A stretch of DNA of 64,000 nt. It comes from Neodontobutis hainanensis (taxonomy: Eukaryota > Chordata > Actinopteri > Gobiiformes > Odontobutidae). Where the stretch lies: NCBI GenBank assembly GCA_024349245.1, contig JALDNG010000103.1, positions 353,501 through 417,500 on the forward strand, in the 5' to 3' direction. Shown piece by piece: positions 22,206-34,374 of this stretch (position 1 is the first letter of the stretch; the number at the start of each line of letters is the position of its first letter). Below the pieces are notes generated by a model that worked only from the letters and a program-made list of their open reading frames with translations, did no database searches and was not told where the DNA came from. Both the position numbers and the translations under genes were made by a program.

Positions 22206-25200
22206 TACTGCCTCCTGCGGCAAAGCGGAGAGTTACAAGTACAATCTGACGGCTACTTTGGAACTTTCAAAAAAATATCAATAGTAAAATTGAATTAGCT
22301 GGATTTTTTTCTACAGCCTACGAATACATCTACTGTATCTCTCATACTGTTGTTTTATCAATCAAATTATAGAAAAAAAATAAAGAAAAAAAATTATAAA
22401 AAAAAATAATAAAAAAACTAAGAATGACTTGGGAGAAGGATTTTTCTTATTTTTTTGGTTTCACTATTTTGTAATTCTACAAATTAATTAGTTCAAATAA
22501 ATGGATATACTTATGATTAACTTTGTTTATGGCCTCTGAAAAGTGTAGTACTTGGCTTTTGAACAAAGTTTTTGGGATTCAAAGCAACACTAAAGGCCTG
22601 TCAGTCTTAAATATTTATATCTGTAAAAAAAGATAAAAATTTATTGCATTATTTGAATGGCTCCTAAACAAGGGAGAAGAACCCCCTCTTTCACAGAGGT
22701 GAGAATAAGCAGTTTGTCAAACACAAATTTGCCTAAATTAGATCATTAAATTTTTTCCCACAAGACATGGGACAATATATTAGTAAGGCCTTTTATCTGC
22801 TCTTCTCTATTATTTGGTTACTAATCTGTGGTAAATAATTTTGAGTCATTACTAAGCTTTTATAATCCACCAGAATAAAATGTGTTACTTTCCCAAACCA
22901 GAAATCTAAGTAACCTTAAAGTTGCAGTAGAGTTGAGTGTGACATTACAATCTGTCAAGCAACTGATTACCATTCCTCTTCTGTAATGTTTTATGTGTTT
23001 ATTAATAACACAATAACCCATTCAAAACCATTCATACATCTATTTCAAGTGGAATTTACTACAGTGAACTAAACAAGCGATGATTCAATTTAGTCTCTCC
23101 AATTACATACAGTTCATGTTGCATATACTGCCTTGTTAATCATTGCCCCAACATTCAAATAAAGCAAAGTGAAAGGGTGTCATTCGAGTGGTGCCATCCT
23201 GTCTGTCTTCCTGTACGACTCCAGTCAATTAAGATCTATGGCCGTTTTTTAAACTGGCTACTTCCACTTTGCCCCAATCCAGAGGCATGTTATTGTTTGA
23301 GCTGTTGAATTTTAACCAGGGTCAACTATGCCTCCTACCCCCAGCAGAGGGGGCAGCGTCAGGGGGAGCAGGGCAACAGCAGGAGGGGACCCAGCTCTAT
23401 AGTCAGGGTGATGGACCACACAGTGCAAGCTCATAATGCCGTCTAACTCTGCCACCTTAATTTGTGGGTTTGCTCTGCCAAAATGCCTCTGAGGTGGCTT
23501 TCGGCATATTTTCACAGCAACAGTGTTTGGAACATGTTTACAGAGCTGGTAATTGTTTGTCGACTTATGAAATCACACATTTGACCAAGATGAAAAGTGG
23601 TTGTGTCGTGGTGTTTGTTGGGTTTGCAGAAAGCCACAGTGTTGTAGGTACACCAGAGATGGGTAAGGTGTCGACATAATGTTTTAATGGTTTAGTTTAG
23701 GAAAAGGTTTGTTATGGTAAAGAAAGGAAGGAAGGATAGCTTGAAGGAAAGATGCACAAAAAGAAAAGAAAGATAGACTGATCCAAGACAGGAAAATGTT
23801 CTTTGGTGCAGCATATGTGAGGATCTCATATAATCTGCTGGAGTCCAAGAGCAGAAACACAGAATCCAGACCAAAGTCACTCCAAGTAGTGTGGTTTTCT
23901 TAAACATAAAGTCTCGGACTTGAAGATATCTAAAGAAGTGGTTGTTTTTGTTACCCTGGATCTGTTCAAATGCGCACAAAAAAGACCCCACAAGCAAATC
24001 ACACATTTTTCTGATCCCTTGATGTATCTAAAAAACAACATAACCAAACCACTTTTTAACAAGAACAATTTGTTGCCACAATGAATCATCAAGTCTAGTG
24101 GTTTGCCTTTTTAGTCTGACACAGCCTTTACGCTGGATACAGGTCTTAATCTCAGTTTATTTTATTTTTTCATTATTAATACTTTTTGCCCTCAACTGTA
24201 TAAGATAATAATCCTTCAATTTTTCATTTTGACAAACTGATGGGGTTATATCATCATTCATCAATAAAACATGACAACTATACTTCAGGCACTGTTTCCT
24301 TTAAAGTTTAGTATTTTGTAAATGTCATTCTATTACATTCCTTTGGATAGATAATGAATTCTAGTAGATGGTTGTCAGCACACTCCCAGTTTGGAGAAGG
24401 ACAGGAGCACCAGCGCAGGAAGAAAGGCATGTACTGCTGCAAACAGAGGCAGTGAAAAATAAACAGTTTTAAACCACAGAACAACTTCCATATATAATTT
24501 ATGTTTAGTTACGTCTGGTACGATGCCTGCGCAAATGAATAGTAAGTTGCAGGGTTAAAACAAAAAAGATCTGACCATTTGCAGTCTAATGGCAAAATTA
24601 ATGAAAATGTTTGCTTATGTATTGCTCCTGTCTGCTTTTCCTATTTTGACAATTATCGACTGTAGGGAATTAGTTACCTGTCCCTAACTATCTCTATAAC
24701 CTTTGAGCACCATATGAACCAACTTTTTTACTTGCCTAAACAAATTTACAATCCATTATTCACCAAATGACTTTAGACTCAATTTGCAGTAAATAATCTG
24801 TAAGACTGAGCTTTTTTATCCATTTAGCAAACCCCATTGAGTATAGGTGCAAACAGCAAGAATGTAGATGTAAGCTGTCAAAAATCATATTTATTGCCCT
24901 GGCTTTGTTCATTACCCAATTTACATTTCTGGACCCTGAGATCATGACTTACGGTAAATCATGGCTTCAGGGTAAAAGCTATCAGTGTCATCAAAAGCAG
25001 ACAAACTATTGCACAATGGGAGTCATTATTGTAAATAACAATTATACGTATGTGTGTGTGTTTACCCAATGCAGATTTTGCTCCAATTTTTAAAAATAAT
25101 AACAGAGATGGAGATTATAGTCATTGCTAATCTTACACTTTCTACTTTGGCTTTTGAATTTACACAAAGAACACTACAAATAATTATGGCACACATAAGA

Positions 25201-26113
25201 CAAAAATGCTGTACATAAAGTTACCATAAGCTAAAAAGGAAATCTTTCACAATTTGAAGTGAAATATTACAAGCTTGTAATACATACCTGGTATATACTT
25301 GTCTTGTCAACAGAAAAGTTTAAGTCCAGCTTTTAATACTCCATGGCCGACACAGTGGTAGAATCCAATTGGAGGTTTTCTGTTTTATCCTTTCATCTTC
25401 ATATCTCACAAAATGCTAATAATTTTCACATGGCCAGAGCATAAAAGAAGTAACGCAAGACTTAGTTAGTTTAATGTAAAATCCCTCTCAGTTGGTTATT
25501 GTGCTTTCTGTGCACTTCAAGGCAGTGCTCTGTCGTCACCTGTGGGGTTTTTCAAGTCAAATTAAAGTACATTTATGGCTCACAAGGAATGGTATGAGAC
25601 TCTTATGAAGTTTGTGAATGGGAGAGGACTGCCAAGGGGCCAAACTGGCCTCGCAGTAGGAAGTGTTAGGTTCTCAGTAGGGGCCTGACTCCCCTCTGAG
25701 AAGTGGCCTAGCACAGATAAAAACACCACGAGGGGTTTGGGGATGCGGATTTGGAGTGTGTAAGCTGTAAAAAAATAAAATTATTTTATGTATCAATCTC
25801 GATTATTATAGTCGGAACAAAAGGTTTTCCTTATGAAAGTCTTCTTGGGGAACCAATAGATTGCTGTGTTAGGGGTACAATGGAGCTACTTTGGGGGAAA
25901 TCAGTGCTAGAACTCGGATAGACAGGCATGGGATGCCTCCCTCTGCGCTTCTTGTACCGGATTATACGTCGGGCCAAGATCTTAAAAGACGTGCGGAGCC
26001 AGGAAACAAACCGAACATTATCACGACGACCCGCATCATTGCCATGTGAGGAGCCATGCTGGCTCCATACCACTGGCAACAAGCGCGACTGGGCACCGTA
26101 CCCCACGCCTCTC

Positions 26114-26128
26114 ACAGTAGGGGGCGCC
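26114..26128 (+). promoter_or_regulatory. CTCF-like motif (one mismatch)
   Basis: ACAGTAGGGGGCGCC differs from the CTCF core CCASYAGRKGGCRSY only at the first base, in a CpG-richer stretch. Confidence 0.45.
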
Positions 26129-26540
26129 ACAGACAGAGTCGGGTCGGGGCAAAAGGATAAATGTGCACTAGTGTTGGCTGCCAATCACCTTTGTTTAAGC
26201 AATTGTCGAAAGCCTGAAAAGGTCATTAAGGGGATTTACATAACATTTTGTGCTCCGCCCCGGGTGCATGCAGAAATATTACATTTTATGTTAAGTCATT
26301 ATGGGCAGAGATTGCGTAATATGAATAATATTATCAGCCAAATCACATGGTTTGACGGCAATAAAGGTGGGCTACACCAACATGGTTTTAGGTGAGACTC
26401 ATATAAAGTTAATAATAGAAAAAAGATAGATCTTAGTTCTTGTGTTTAACATTCATTGCAATTGTCGTTTTTAACTTCCAATACTTTTAACAATAAGTTA
26501 TGCAGTGTTCGTGGGAGCCATTGGAGTCAATAGAAGATAT

Positions 26541-26765
26541 TCTAGGTCGAACATCCGTGACAGATGGTTGAGACAAGCTCTTCAGGGACATACTTCCTCA
26601 GAAAGAACACGGAGGCCTCTGGCGTGGGAGCGAGGAGGTTCTGAGAATGGGATGATGTGTTATACTGGCAAGGTGTAATGGTACGCCTAGAACAAGGCGT
26701 CCATGCCAGGGAACTGGATTTCCTGGTTGAGGATGACCTGGTTGGACGTGAGGTTTCCATGCAAC
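26541..26765 (-). other. Unidentified possible coding relic
   Basis: Unusually GC-rich for its surroundings. One minus-strand frame reads LTSNQVILNQEIQFPGMDAL then a stop; another is open for 72 codons. I do not recognise the protein. It could be a decayed exon, transposon piece or conserved non-coding element. Confidence 0.2.
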
Positions 26766-28541
26766 ATTTCTCTAAATTCGCAATGGCCTTTAGATGACCT
26801 ATGTTAAAGGGGACATTTCAGTACCTTCTATGAACTTTGGGAGTGTTTCTATTGGTTGGTGCCTTCTTTGAAAGTATCAAGATGAAACAATAGCATGGAT
26901 AAATGTGTGTCTTTGAACAACTTTGTCTTTCTCCAAGTGGGTTGGTTTGAAGTTGATTCATGTTTGCTGTGTATACAGTTTTTTAAGGGTTGTCCCGCCC
27001 CTGTTCCCTCTTTTAAATCCTGCTCTATCCCATTGGAGAAGGCATCAAAGATTGAAGTGTGAACCTGTTGCTCCTTAGGGTAGATAATTGGTTGGAATGC
27101 ACAGCGTGTTCAAGCAAGGCCTTGAGGACAAGAGGTACCAACCAGAAGCAATGGCATCAAAATCAAATGCATGCAATGTCATTTTTATTTGTCATGTTGA
27201 TCCCAAATGATTTGTTACAAGAGAGCTGTGACACTGACAGGTAGAATTGAAGTGGACCTGCAGGCTGTTTAAACCCCTCATGATATCTTACACACTCTCA
27301 AGGTGGTCTAGGTTGAACAGTTTTCAATGTTGAAATGACAGACTCCGCTATGTCAGCCCCTCAAAGATAATCCTGAATAAATAATGTTTTTGCTGTGTGT
27401 CTTGATCATGGCACACAAGCTGTTCCAAGAAAGACCGAATGTATACCTTGACATCAATTTGTTAAAAGTTTACATAAGTGTTAGTCTCTGTCTTGTACAT
27501 AAAGATGGACCAAGATCACAACTGAGTATTTTGTATAACTTTAGAAACCAAGAATAAGGACACTTTGTCCTTCATTAGACAAAGTTTGCAATGGCGGTAG
27601 TTGTTTTTGAGATTTTTTGGTTACTTTTGGTGGCAAAAGTGCAGTTGCAAAGTCACACCTCATCTCCTCTCTTTCTCCTTCCGTGAACAGCTATGGTAGC
27701 CCAGCAGGAACATGCTGTTGTCTATGAACAATGAAATAGGTGTAACATTTTTTTTAAATTACACTAAATCAATTGTTATTGCCCTAGACCTTTATACAAG
27801 ATTGTGTGTTCAAATAAAAACAACATTGTGTTTCTTCTTTAGTAGTGCTCAGTTTGTCCTCTTTCGGGCAGCTTGAGGAACAGAAACTGGAAGTATAGAA
27901 ACTTGAACAACTCCTTCTCCTGGCTTCTTTGGGACTTTACATCCATATTTTTGTCATTTGTGTCACACTGTATACAACAACCCAAGCTGAACAGAAAATT
28001 TAACACGCTGTAAACATGTATGCTGAGACAGCTTTTATACAGTACATTCAAATGAACTAGTATATCATTATGATGATATATCAAGCATGATCTTGACTAC
28101 AACACTTGTATGTGCAATTTACTTACACAGGAGTCCATTTCCTCTGTCACTGTCTGTGTAAGATGGTGCTTGCAATGGCACACCTGTCTGCCTTGAGGCT
28201 GCAAACACTACAGCCTCTCATTTCTGGCCGGCACTCGTGTGGTAATGCATTAGCAGGCTTGTCATTGTACTTTACTGAAGGCCCCTGACAAGCTATTTGA
28301 CACTCTTGACAGGGTCAGAGGTGTCAGTGGGCTCACTCTGACAGTGAGATGGACACATGAGGGTACAGGCGAATTAGGCAACTAGTCGAGTCAATTGCAG
28401 GTTGTAGCCCCAAGGCTCTTTGCTACTTCAGTAAAGATGACTGCATGAAGTCACATTTGCTGAAGAGAAAACAAGGGAAGTCCACTTTGTAGCATTTTAA
28501 ATACATTTGTAACAGTAGACCATTTTAACCAAAGAATTATT

Positions 28542-28581
28542 ATGGTTGTAACTCTGTTTTTATAAACAGAGTTACAACCAT
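28542..28581. repeat. Perfect 18-bp inverted repeat, 4-nt loop
   Basis: The arm ATGGTTGTAACTCTGTTT (28542-28559) is exactly repeated in reverse complement at 28564-28581, with TTAT between. No target duplication or longer terminal repeat is evident around it. Confidence 0.9.
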
Positions 28582-30439
28582 GACCGTGGCTCTTGGCAAG
28601 ACTGAATCAAGATTAACACGAATTTATGATACATAGGAAAAGATACCTAAAAATAATATTAAAATAAATCCCATTATGACTCATTTCTAGTTAAGTTTTT
28701 ATTTAGTAGTAGTAGTTTTATTTTGTCTTCTTGGTTCTTGGTTGAGTAATAACAAAACAAAATGTCTATAATGACTTGCTCATTTAGATCTCTCTATGCA
28801 CTATATTCATTCTAAAGAGCACCTTAAAGCCATGTTTTCACTAATTTACACTGTCAGGTTGGTACAGTTTACTGTTGTACGTGTGAAAAGAAGTCAGGTT
28901 GATTAAGAGCTAAGACAGAAGGTGCTCTGGGAGCTATTTAATCTGATGCAAATGCATTGTTTTCTATTCACAAAGTTAGAGCCTTACGACGCTAACGCTA
29001 AACCCAGAAAAAATAATTTCTAAACATGCTAGCTTTGTTTTAACCAGCAAGACATATTTCATTAGAGAAACTGTGTTCTGTGTTTTTCATTTCTTAATTT
29101 TGGTCAAGTGAGGATTTTCTAATGCCCAATCAACGTCCATGTTGTTGAAACCAAAGCCAAGGGGTTTCCAAAGTAGTATGCAACCTCTACGAGTGGAAGT
29201 TGTACTCTAGTGGAAACAAGGCTTAATATAGAGGTCACTCCTGCACACATAATTCTCTTGGCTATCAGACAAAAGAATGTTTGGTGAACCTTTACAAAAA
29301 CAAATTGGGGTATACGTTTGCCATGCTATAGAATACAATAATATAATAATAATAATATATTTGAACAATTTAAATATTTCCATTACAAAGTTGCACAGCC
29401 AGATTTAGTTGACTCTGTAGGAAGTGCTGAATGATTACGGGCACATATGGACTGCAAAATGGCCAACATTGTAGCTAAATCTGCGCAGGATGGAAATAAA
29501 GGGACAATGAATTCTAAAGTCTCAAATCCTTGTTAAGACCCTCCATCTTTCAAACTAAACTGGATCACACCAAGAATCTCCTATCCCTTTATCCTGTTTA
29601 GATCCTCTAATCCCTCGGCCATTTTCAATTCTTTCTCTTCGCCCCTATTGCAAATGGCAACGGTTTGGTTGTCCGGCATTGGAACGTCGAGAATCTGTGC
29701 TCTCTGTGAATAGAAACTAACTATACTGGAAAAAAGGCAGAACAACTTGATGGAGCCAAGAATGTTACAGATCTTTTTGGACCTGTAATGAGATGTTTTT
29801 TCAGCTCTGAGCTTGTATTTAAATGGAGACTAATGATCTCCACAAAGAAGTAAATTGAGAATGTAAAGTGTTTGGGTGGGAAAGACAGCAAAAACGCCTT
29901 AAGTCTTTTAGAAATGGCTGATACACTCTCCATTATAACAACACTGAATGATATTATAACGGCCCTTCAGTTTCAGAGCAGGTGTGGACAACCTAAAAAA
30001 GTGGGTGGCACCAATGAAACCAGCAAAGCAAGGAATTCATTTATTCTTATATCGTGTCAATTGAGACATTGTAATAAGGCAGGTCATATGTTTATAGCAA
30101 AATATAGTTATTGTTCATTACATGTTTTCTTGACATTTTGCAGCCCTAATACAAATCTTTAGCACTATTTATATTTATTTCATTTTCATAGGACATGAAC
30201 TCATAATTTTACCTCCCATCTACTGCCCCAACCTGCCTTAAGTTTTTGTGAAATATATTATGAAATCAATTGAAATGAAATACAATTTAAAAAAGTAGTA
30301 ATACTTGTGTGTTGTAGATATGGAAATCAGTGGAGTTTTAAAGAAATCTGTGGTCTGGGTTGGATTTCAAAGTAATTTACTAATGTGAGGTACATGTGTC
30401 TGTTAATTTGTAAAACCAGTCCTAATTACCAGTGACATC

Positions 30440-30860
30440 TTGTTAAAAAGACGACTGATAAAACCTGTGTCCTCCGGTACGACAGCGTCCAATTAGGGAC
30501 TAATGCTATCTATATTAACCCTTCGCCCCCTCCCTGACTTCATTTTATTGAGGGAAGGGAGGGGCTGGGGCTGCCTCAATAAAAACAGCACTAAAAAGCA
30601 ATTATAGTGCTGTGAAGAATGGGACTTGTCAGTAATTTGCTGTCTAAAACTGAGGAGATTGCAGGTCTGGGGCCGATTGGAATTCTGAGCCTGCGGTTCA
30701 GTGTGGGAAAAGCAGTGGGAAGGCGAGCACCACCCTTTGTGAAGTAATTACTGGAACTAGCAGAGGCCAGCGCCAGTCCTGCTAATGATAACCCCAATCC
30801 TCTTAGCAGACCCTCACCTTGTTATTGATATGCCCACTATCACCCACGGTCGGACATGTC
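30440..30860. promoter_or_regulatory. Candidate enhancer-like island
   Basis: Repeat-free, GC-richer island in AT-rich DNA. It holds several homeodomain-type cores (CCAATTAGG, GCTAATGATAA and the palindrome AGTAATTACT at 30743-30752) and a GC-rich imperfect inverted repeat (30525-30535 with 30556-30565). Function is inferred only from composition and position 3' of wnt3a. Confidence 0.3.
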
Positions 30861-33800
30861 GGCCGCTATGTGGATAGCTACACAAAATTGGAAGTTATAC
30901 TAAAGTTAACACCTAAACAAAGTCAAAATGAAGACCTGAACCAATTTCATTTAACATTATACACTGGCTAACAAGTAGATGCTAAACAGTTAACAGGTTT
31001 AGCTACATTTTTGGTTAGTTATCAAGTTAGTTAACATTACGCCTCATTTTCTTTAAGTAGTATTTTTCTTTCAAGTTACAGTCTAAGGATATTCTGCTCA
31101 TCTGCCTCTGTCCATTTATACAATAATTAATTACTTAACATTTGACTTACGAGATGCTTGCTTAGGGTATTTTCAAACCTAAAAGTCGTGACACTTTAAT
31201 TTTACGGCAAATTCAACAAAGGCATTTCAGAAAATAAAAAATTATGTTACATAAAATCAGTACAAATTCAGTAAATCATAAAAAACATGACCTAATAGAA
31301 TTGATTAGTGTTAAAACTGTTTTACAAACAGTCTACAAAAAGCAGTATAGTCATATCAATTAGACCCAATCATTATAGATGACAGACCTGCAGAACACTC
31401 TTTTTCAATTGGTTAATATTGCCATCGCCATGGTAACTCTGTGATCGAGGTTCAGACAGAAGAACGCGCTGCTTTGGTGAAAAATAGGGACATTCGGGAT
31501 AGGGAGAGGGCAAAACCAGAAAATTTTAGTGTTTTAGTGGATACACTGGAGAGGGGGTTAAAAATCGTGACTATCCGGGCTAAATCGTGACGCTGGGACT
31601 CCCTATGCTAGCTAGACGTTTAGTATATAGGCTACAATAGCAAATATAAAGTCTGAATGAAACTTCACATGCAGATGAATCCTACCTGCTCTGCTGCTTT
31701 GAGCTCAGATGAAAAGGTAAAAAGGTGACTAATGACTCATCATGTCGGCCTCCTCCTCCCGCTACAATGATCTGATGACCCCTTGTCAACCTTTAGGGCA
31801 CCCACTCACCACCACATCTGACAAAACAGCTAAAGCTGCTTGGATACACATTCTGCCCTTTAGTGTATTCCCACTTTCACAGGAAAGTCTGGGAAGAGGC
31901 CAGTCTGCATCAGGGCAACAGAAACTGAAAGCTTTTGGTCTTTATAGTCTTTTTCATATAACTTGGTAGACCTTTTGTATGCATAAAAGTCTATCTAACA
32001 TAATAACATGAAGAGATAATGTGAGATGATTTAAAAAAAAAAAAAAATTAAATGTAAATTTATCTATGAACAGATTTTTATCTTAATTTTTACACCCTCT
32101 ACACCCATAGCCCCTTTTTATCTGCCCAGTTTCACTAATGTTCTCTTGTAAAGTGTGGAGGTGCCAAACGCCTTTGTTGGCCTCCAACAATACAAACAGA
32201 CACTTCAAAAGGCACAAGGCCTCTTACAGGTGTCACGTCTCCATTGATGATGACGGGCCTCTTTAGAAATCTAAAAACAGATAAGCCATCAACTACATTC
32301 AGGGCAGGCGACTAACTTTGCACGTTCTCCTCGCCCGGCCATAAAAGAGAAAACATACCGCCATCGTAGCTGCAGATGTGAAGATGTTTCGAAACATGTT
32401 ATGAGAATTACAGCAAGGACAGAGAGGTTTCATCACGTCTGGTTATTCTACTGATTAGTTTTGCAATTGGCATTGTGTGATAAACAACACATTGGTGAAG
32501 CTTAAGTTAGAAAATAGCAGTCAAAGCGTGAGATAAGGTGTGAATGCTATCAGTATCTATTTAGAAGTGAGAAAAATGATGGGTTACAGTTACAGGCTAT
32601 AGAGAAACTACAGTACAGGTTTTGGTGGTACAACATAGAAACCAAGACTTCTACATTTGTCTTGCAGATCTATTACTAATTCTGAGATTCAAATAAGCTT
32701 CGACTTTTTTCTCTTAATAGTGATCTTCTATTTATTCCAAACATTTAAAGAAAACTTATCAATTGGAAGACTGGGTTGAATAAAAGTGAACAACCAGAGC
32801 TACATGGCTGGTGTTGCACTGACTCAAAGCTGTGATCTAATTTCAAAAAGACGAACACATAAGACATCAAACGGCTGGCTTCAAAGTCACTTACATAATA
32901 AAATGCCCACACAATGTCCTCCCCTTTGCACGTCCCGCCATCACCTCTGCTGTATGTGACCTACACAAGAGCTCACGATATTTATAGCTCAAAGCGCATT
33001 CCATGTCATTTGAGTTGAGCCAAGACTTCATTTTTTGTAACACAGTATATTCTTGAGATGATGAACTTTTCAAATGCAAATTAGGTTTCCATGAACTCTC
33101 CAGAAGTGACTAAACCCGTGTATTGGCATCAGAGGCTGGAGGTACAGAATACACTGCAGGAACAAACACAGTAGAAGAAGAATGTTGCTTCTTTTGGTTT
33201 CGCAGCTGTCAAAACAGTCACAACTGAAACTTTGACAGATCTTCAAAACTTTACTTTGAACAACTCACTCTTTTATGTTCGCAAGTGTAATTTTAATGCA
33301 GTGGAATTGCCAAAAGACATACAGTTTGGTAATACAAGTAGAAGCAGGTGTTGATGAGTTTGAGCATGGCTCTGGTTACTTAAAAAGCAGACACATTTCT
33401 TGTTATGGTTTAAAGGTTTCTTGAAAGAAAGTTCAATTTGGGACCTCTTTGAAGCTTTATATACAATTAGTAAATTTCAACATTTGGCAACGTTAATTAC
33501 AGTGGAGATTAAGAAAGAAACATGAAGCAAATGTACAGATTCAAACACAGGTTGCATGTTTATGTGGTGAGCCTTGGGCAACCTAATAAAGATGCTTTTG
33601 GGAAATAAATGTAATAAATTGAAGAAAACCCATAATATGTGTTTGCTTCTTTACTCACATTCCATTAAAAGCAACAGGTAAGAGTTAAACAGAGGCAAAT
33701 CGGATCAGTTCATACCTTGTATTTCTCACAACACTGCCACTGATGAAAATGTATGCAGGGCTAAAAATAAAAAATAGAGGATTCAGAATGCATTTATTGC

Positions 33801-34160
33801 CTCCCATTTATATGGTAATTTGCTGGTGCCACATCAGCTCTGGTCGCGTCGAAGTTCTCACAGTCAGGATGCTCTGATTCTCACCGGTGGCAACTATCTG
33901 CTAACAATGCCCATCTCACTTGGGTGACAACGCTGCTTTAGGTGGCTTTGCTTGGAAGGGAAGAGCCCATTTCCTAAAGGCTTGCTGCAGGGCTGGGTTT
34001 TTTTGTCCATCCTGTGATCTGTTTCATGTTTTTTACTTGTTTTCGCCTATTGACTTGGTGTGAAAAGGGTCAAAGGTCGTGGCTGGGGAATGAGCAGCTG
34101 AGAGCCTCCCAGTCAGTAAAGCTAACCTGAGCTTAGGTGGCTCCCATACACAAGACAGGC

Positions 34161-34374
34161 AGAAGCTCAGTGGGTAGAGCAGTCGTCTTTCAACCCGAAG
34201 GAAGTTGGTTCGATTCCCACTTTCCCCACAGTTCATACTGTCGTTGTGTCCTTGGGCAAGACACTTAACCCACCTTGCCTCCAGTGACTGTAACACTGGT
34301 AATTACTGTAGAACAATGTAAGTCGCTTTGGATAAAAGCGTCTGCCAAATGAATAAATGTAAATGTAAATGTAA
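34161..34374 (+). repeat. tRNA-derived SINE, near complete
   Basis: Head GCTCAGTGGGTAGAGCAG is a tRNA-like A box, with the B box GGTTCGATTCC about 35 nt later; then the body TTGGGCAAGACACTTAACCC, the tail GGATAAAAGCGTCTGCCAAA and a terminal (AAATGT)n run. Same family as the copies at 2590 and 6181. It is not a tRNA gene: there is no cloverleaf 3' half. Confidence 0.9.

Noticed and set aside
23335..23365. CTCF motif in CCAGCAGAGGGGGCAGCG
   Set aside because: The spacing between the two half-motifs is two bases too long for the core consensus.
25928..26395. 155-codon open frame on the plus strand as a gene
   Set aside because: No family motif, overlapping open frame on the other strand, no splice context, and the CpG-rich composition makes long chance frames likely.
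28542..28581. microRNA precursor
   Set aside because: Total length 40 nt with a 4-nt loop is too short for Drosha/Dicer processing.
34161..34230. tRNA gene
   Set aside because: A and B boxes are present but the acceptor and T-arm do not close and the sequence continues into a SINE body.
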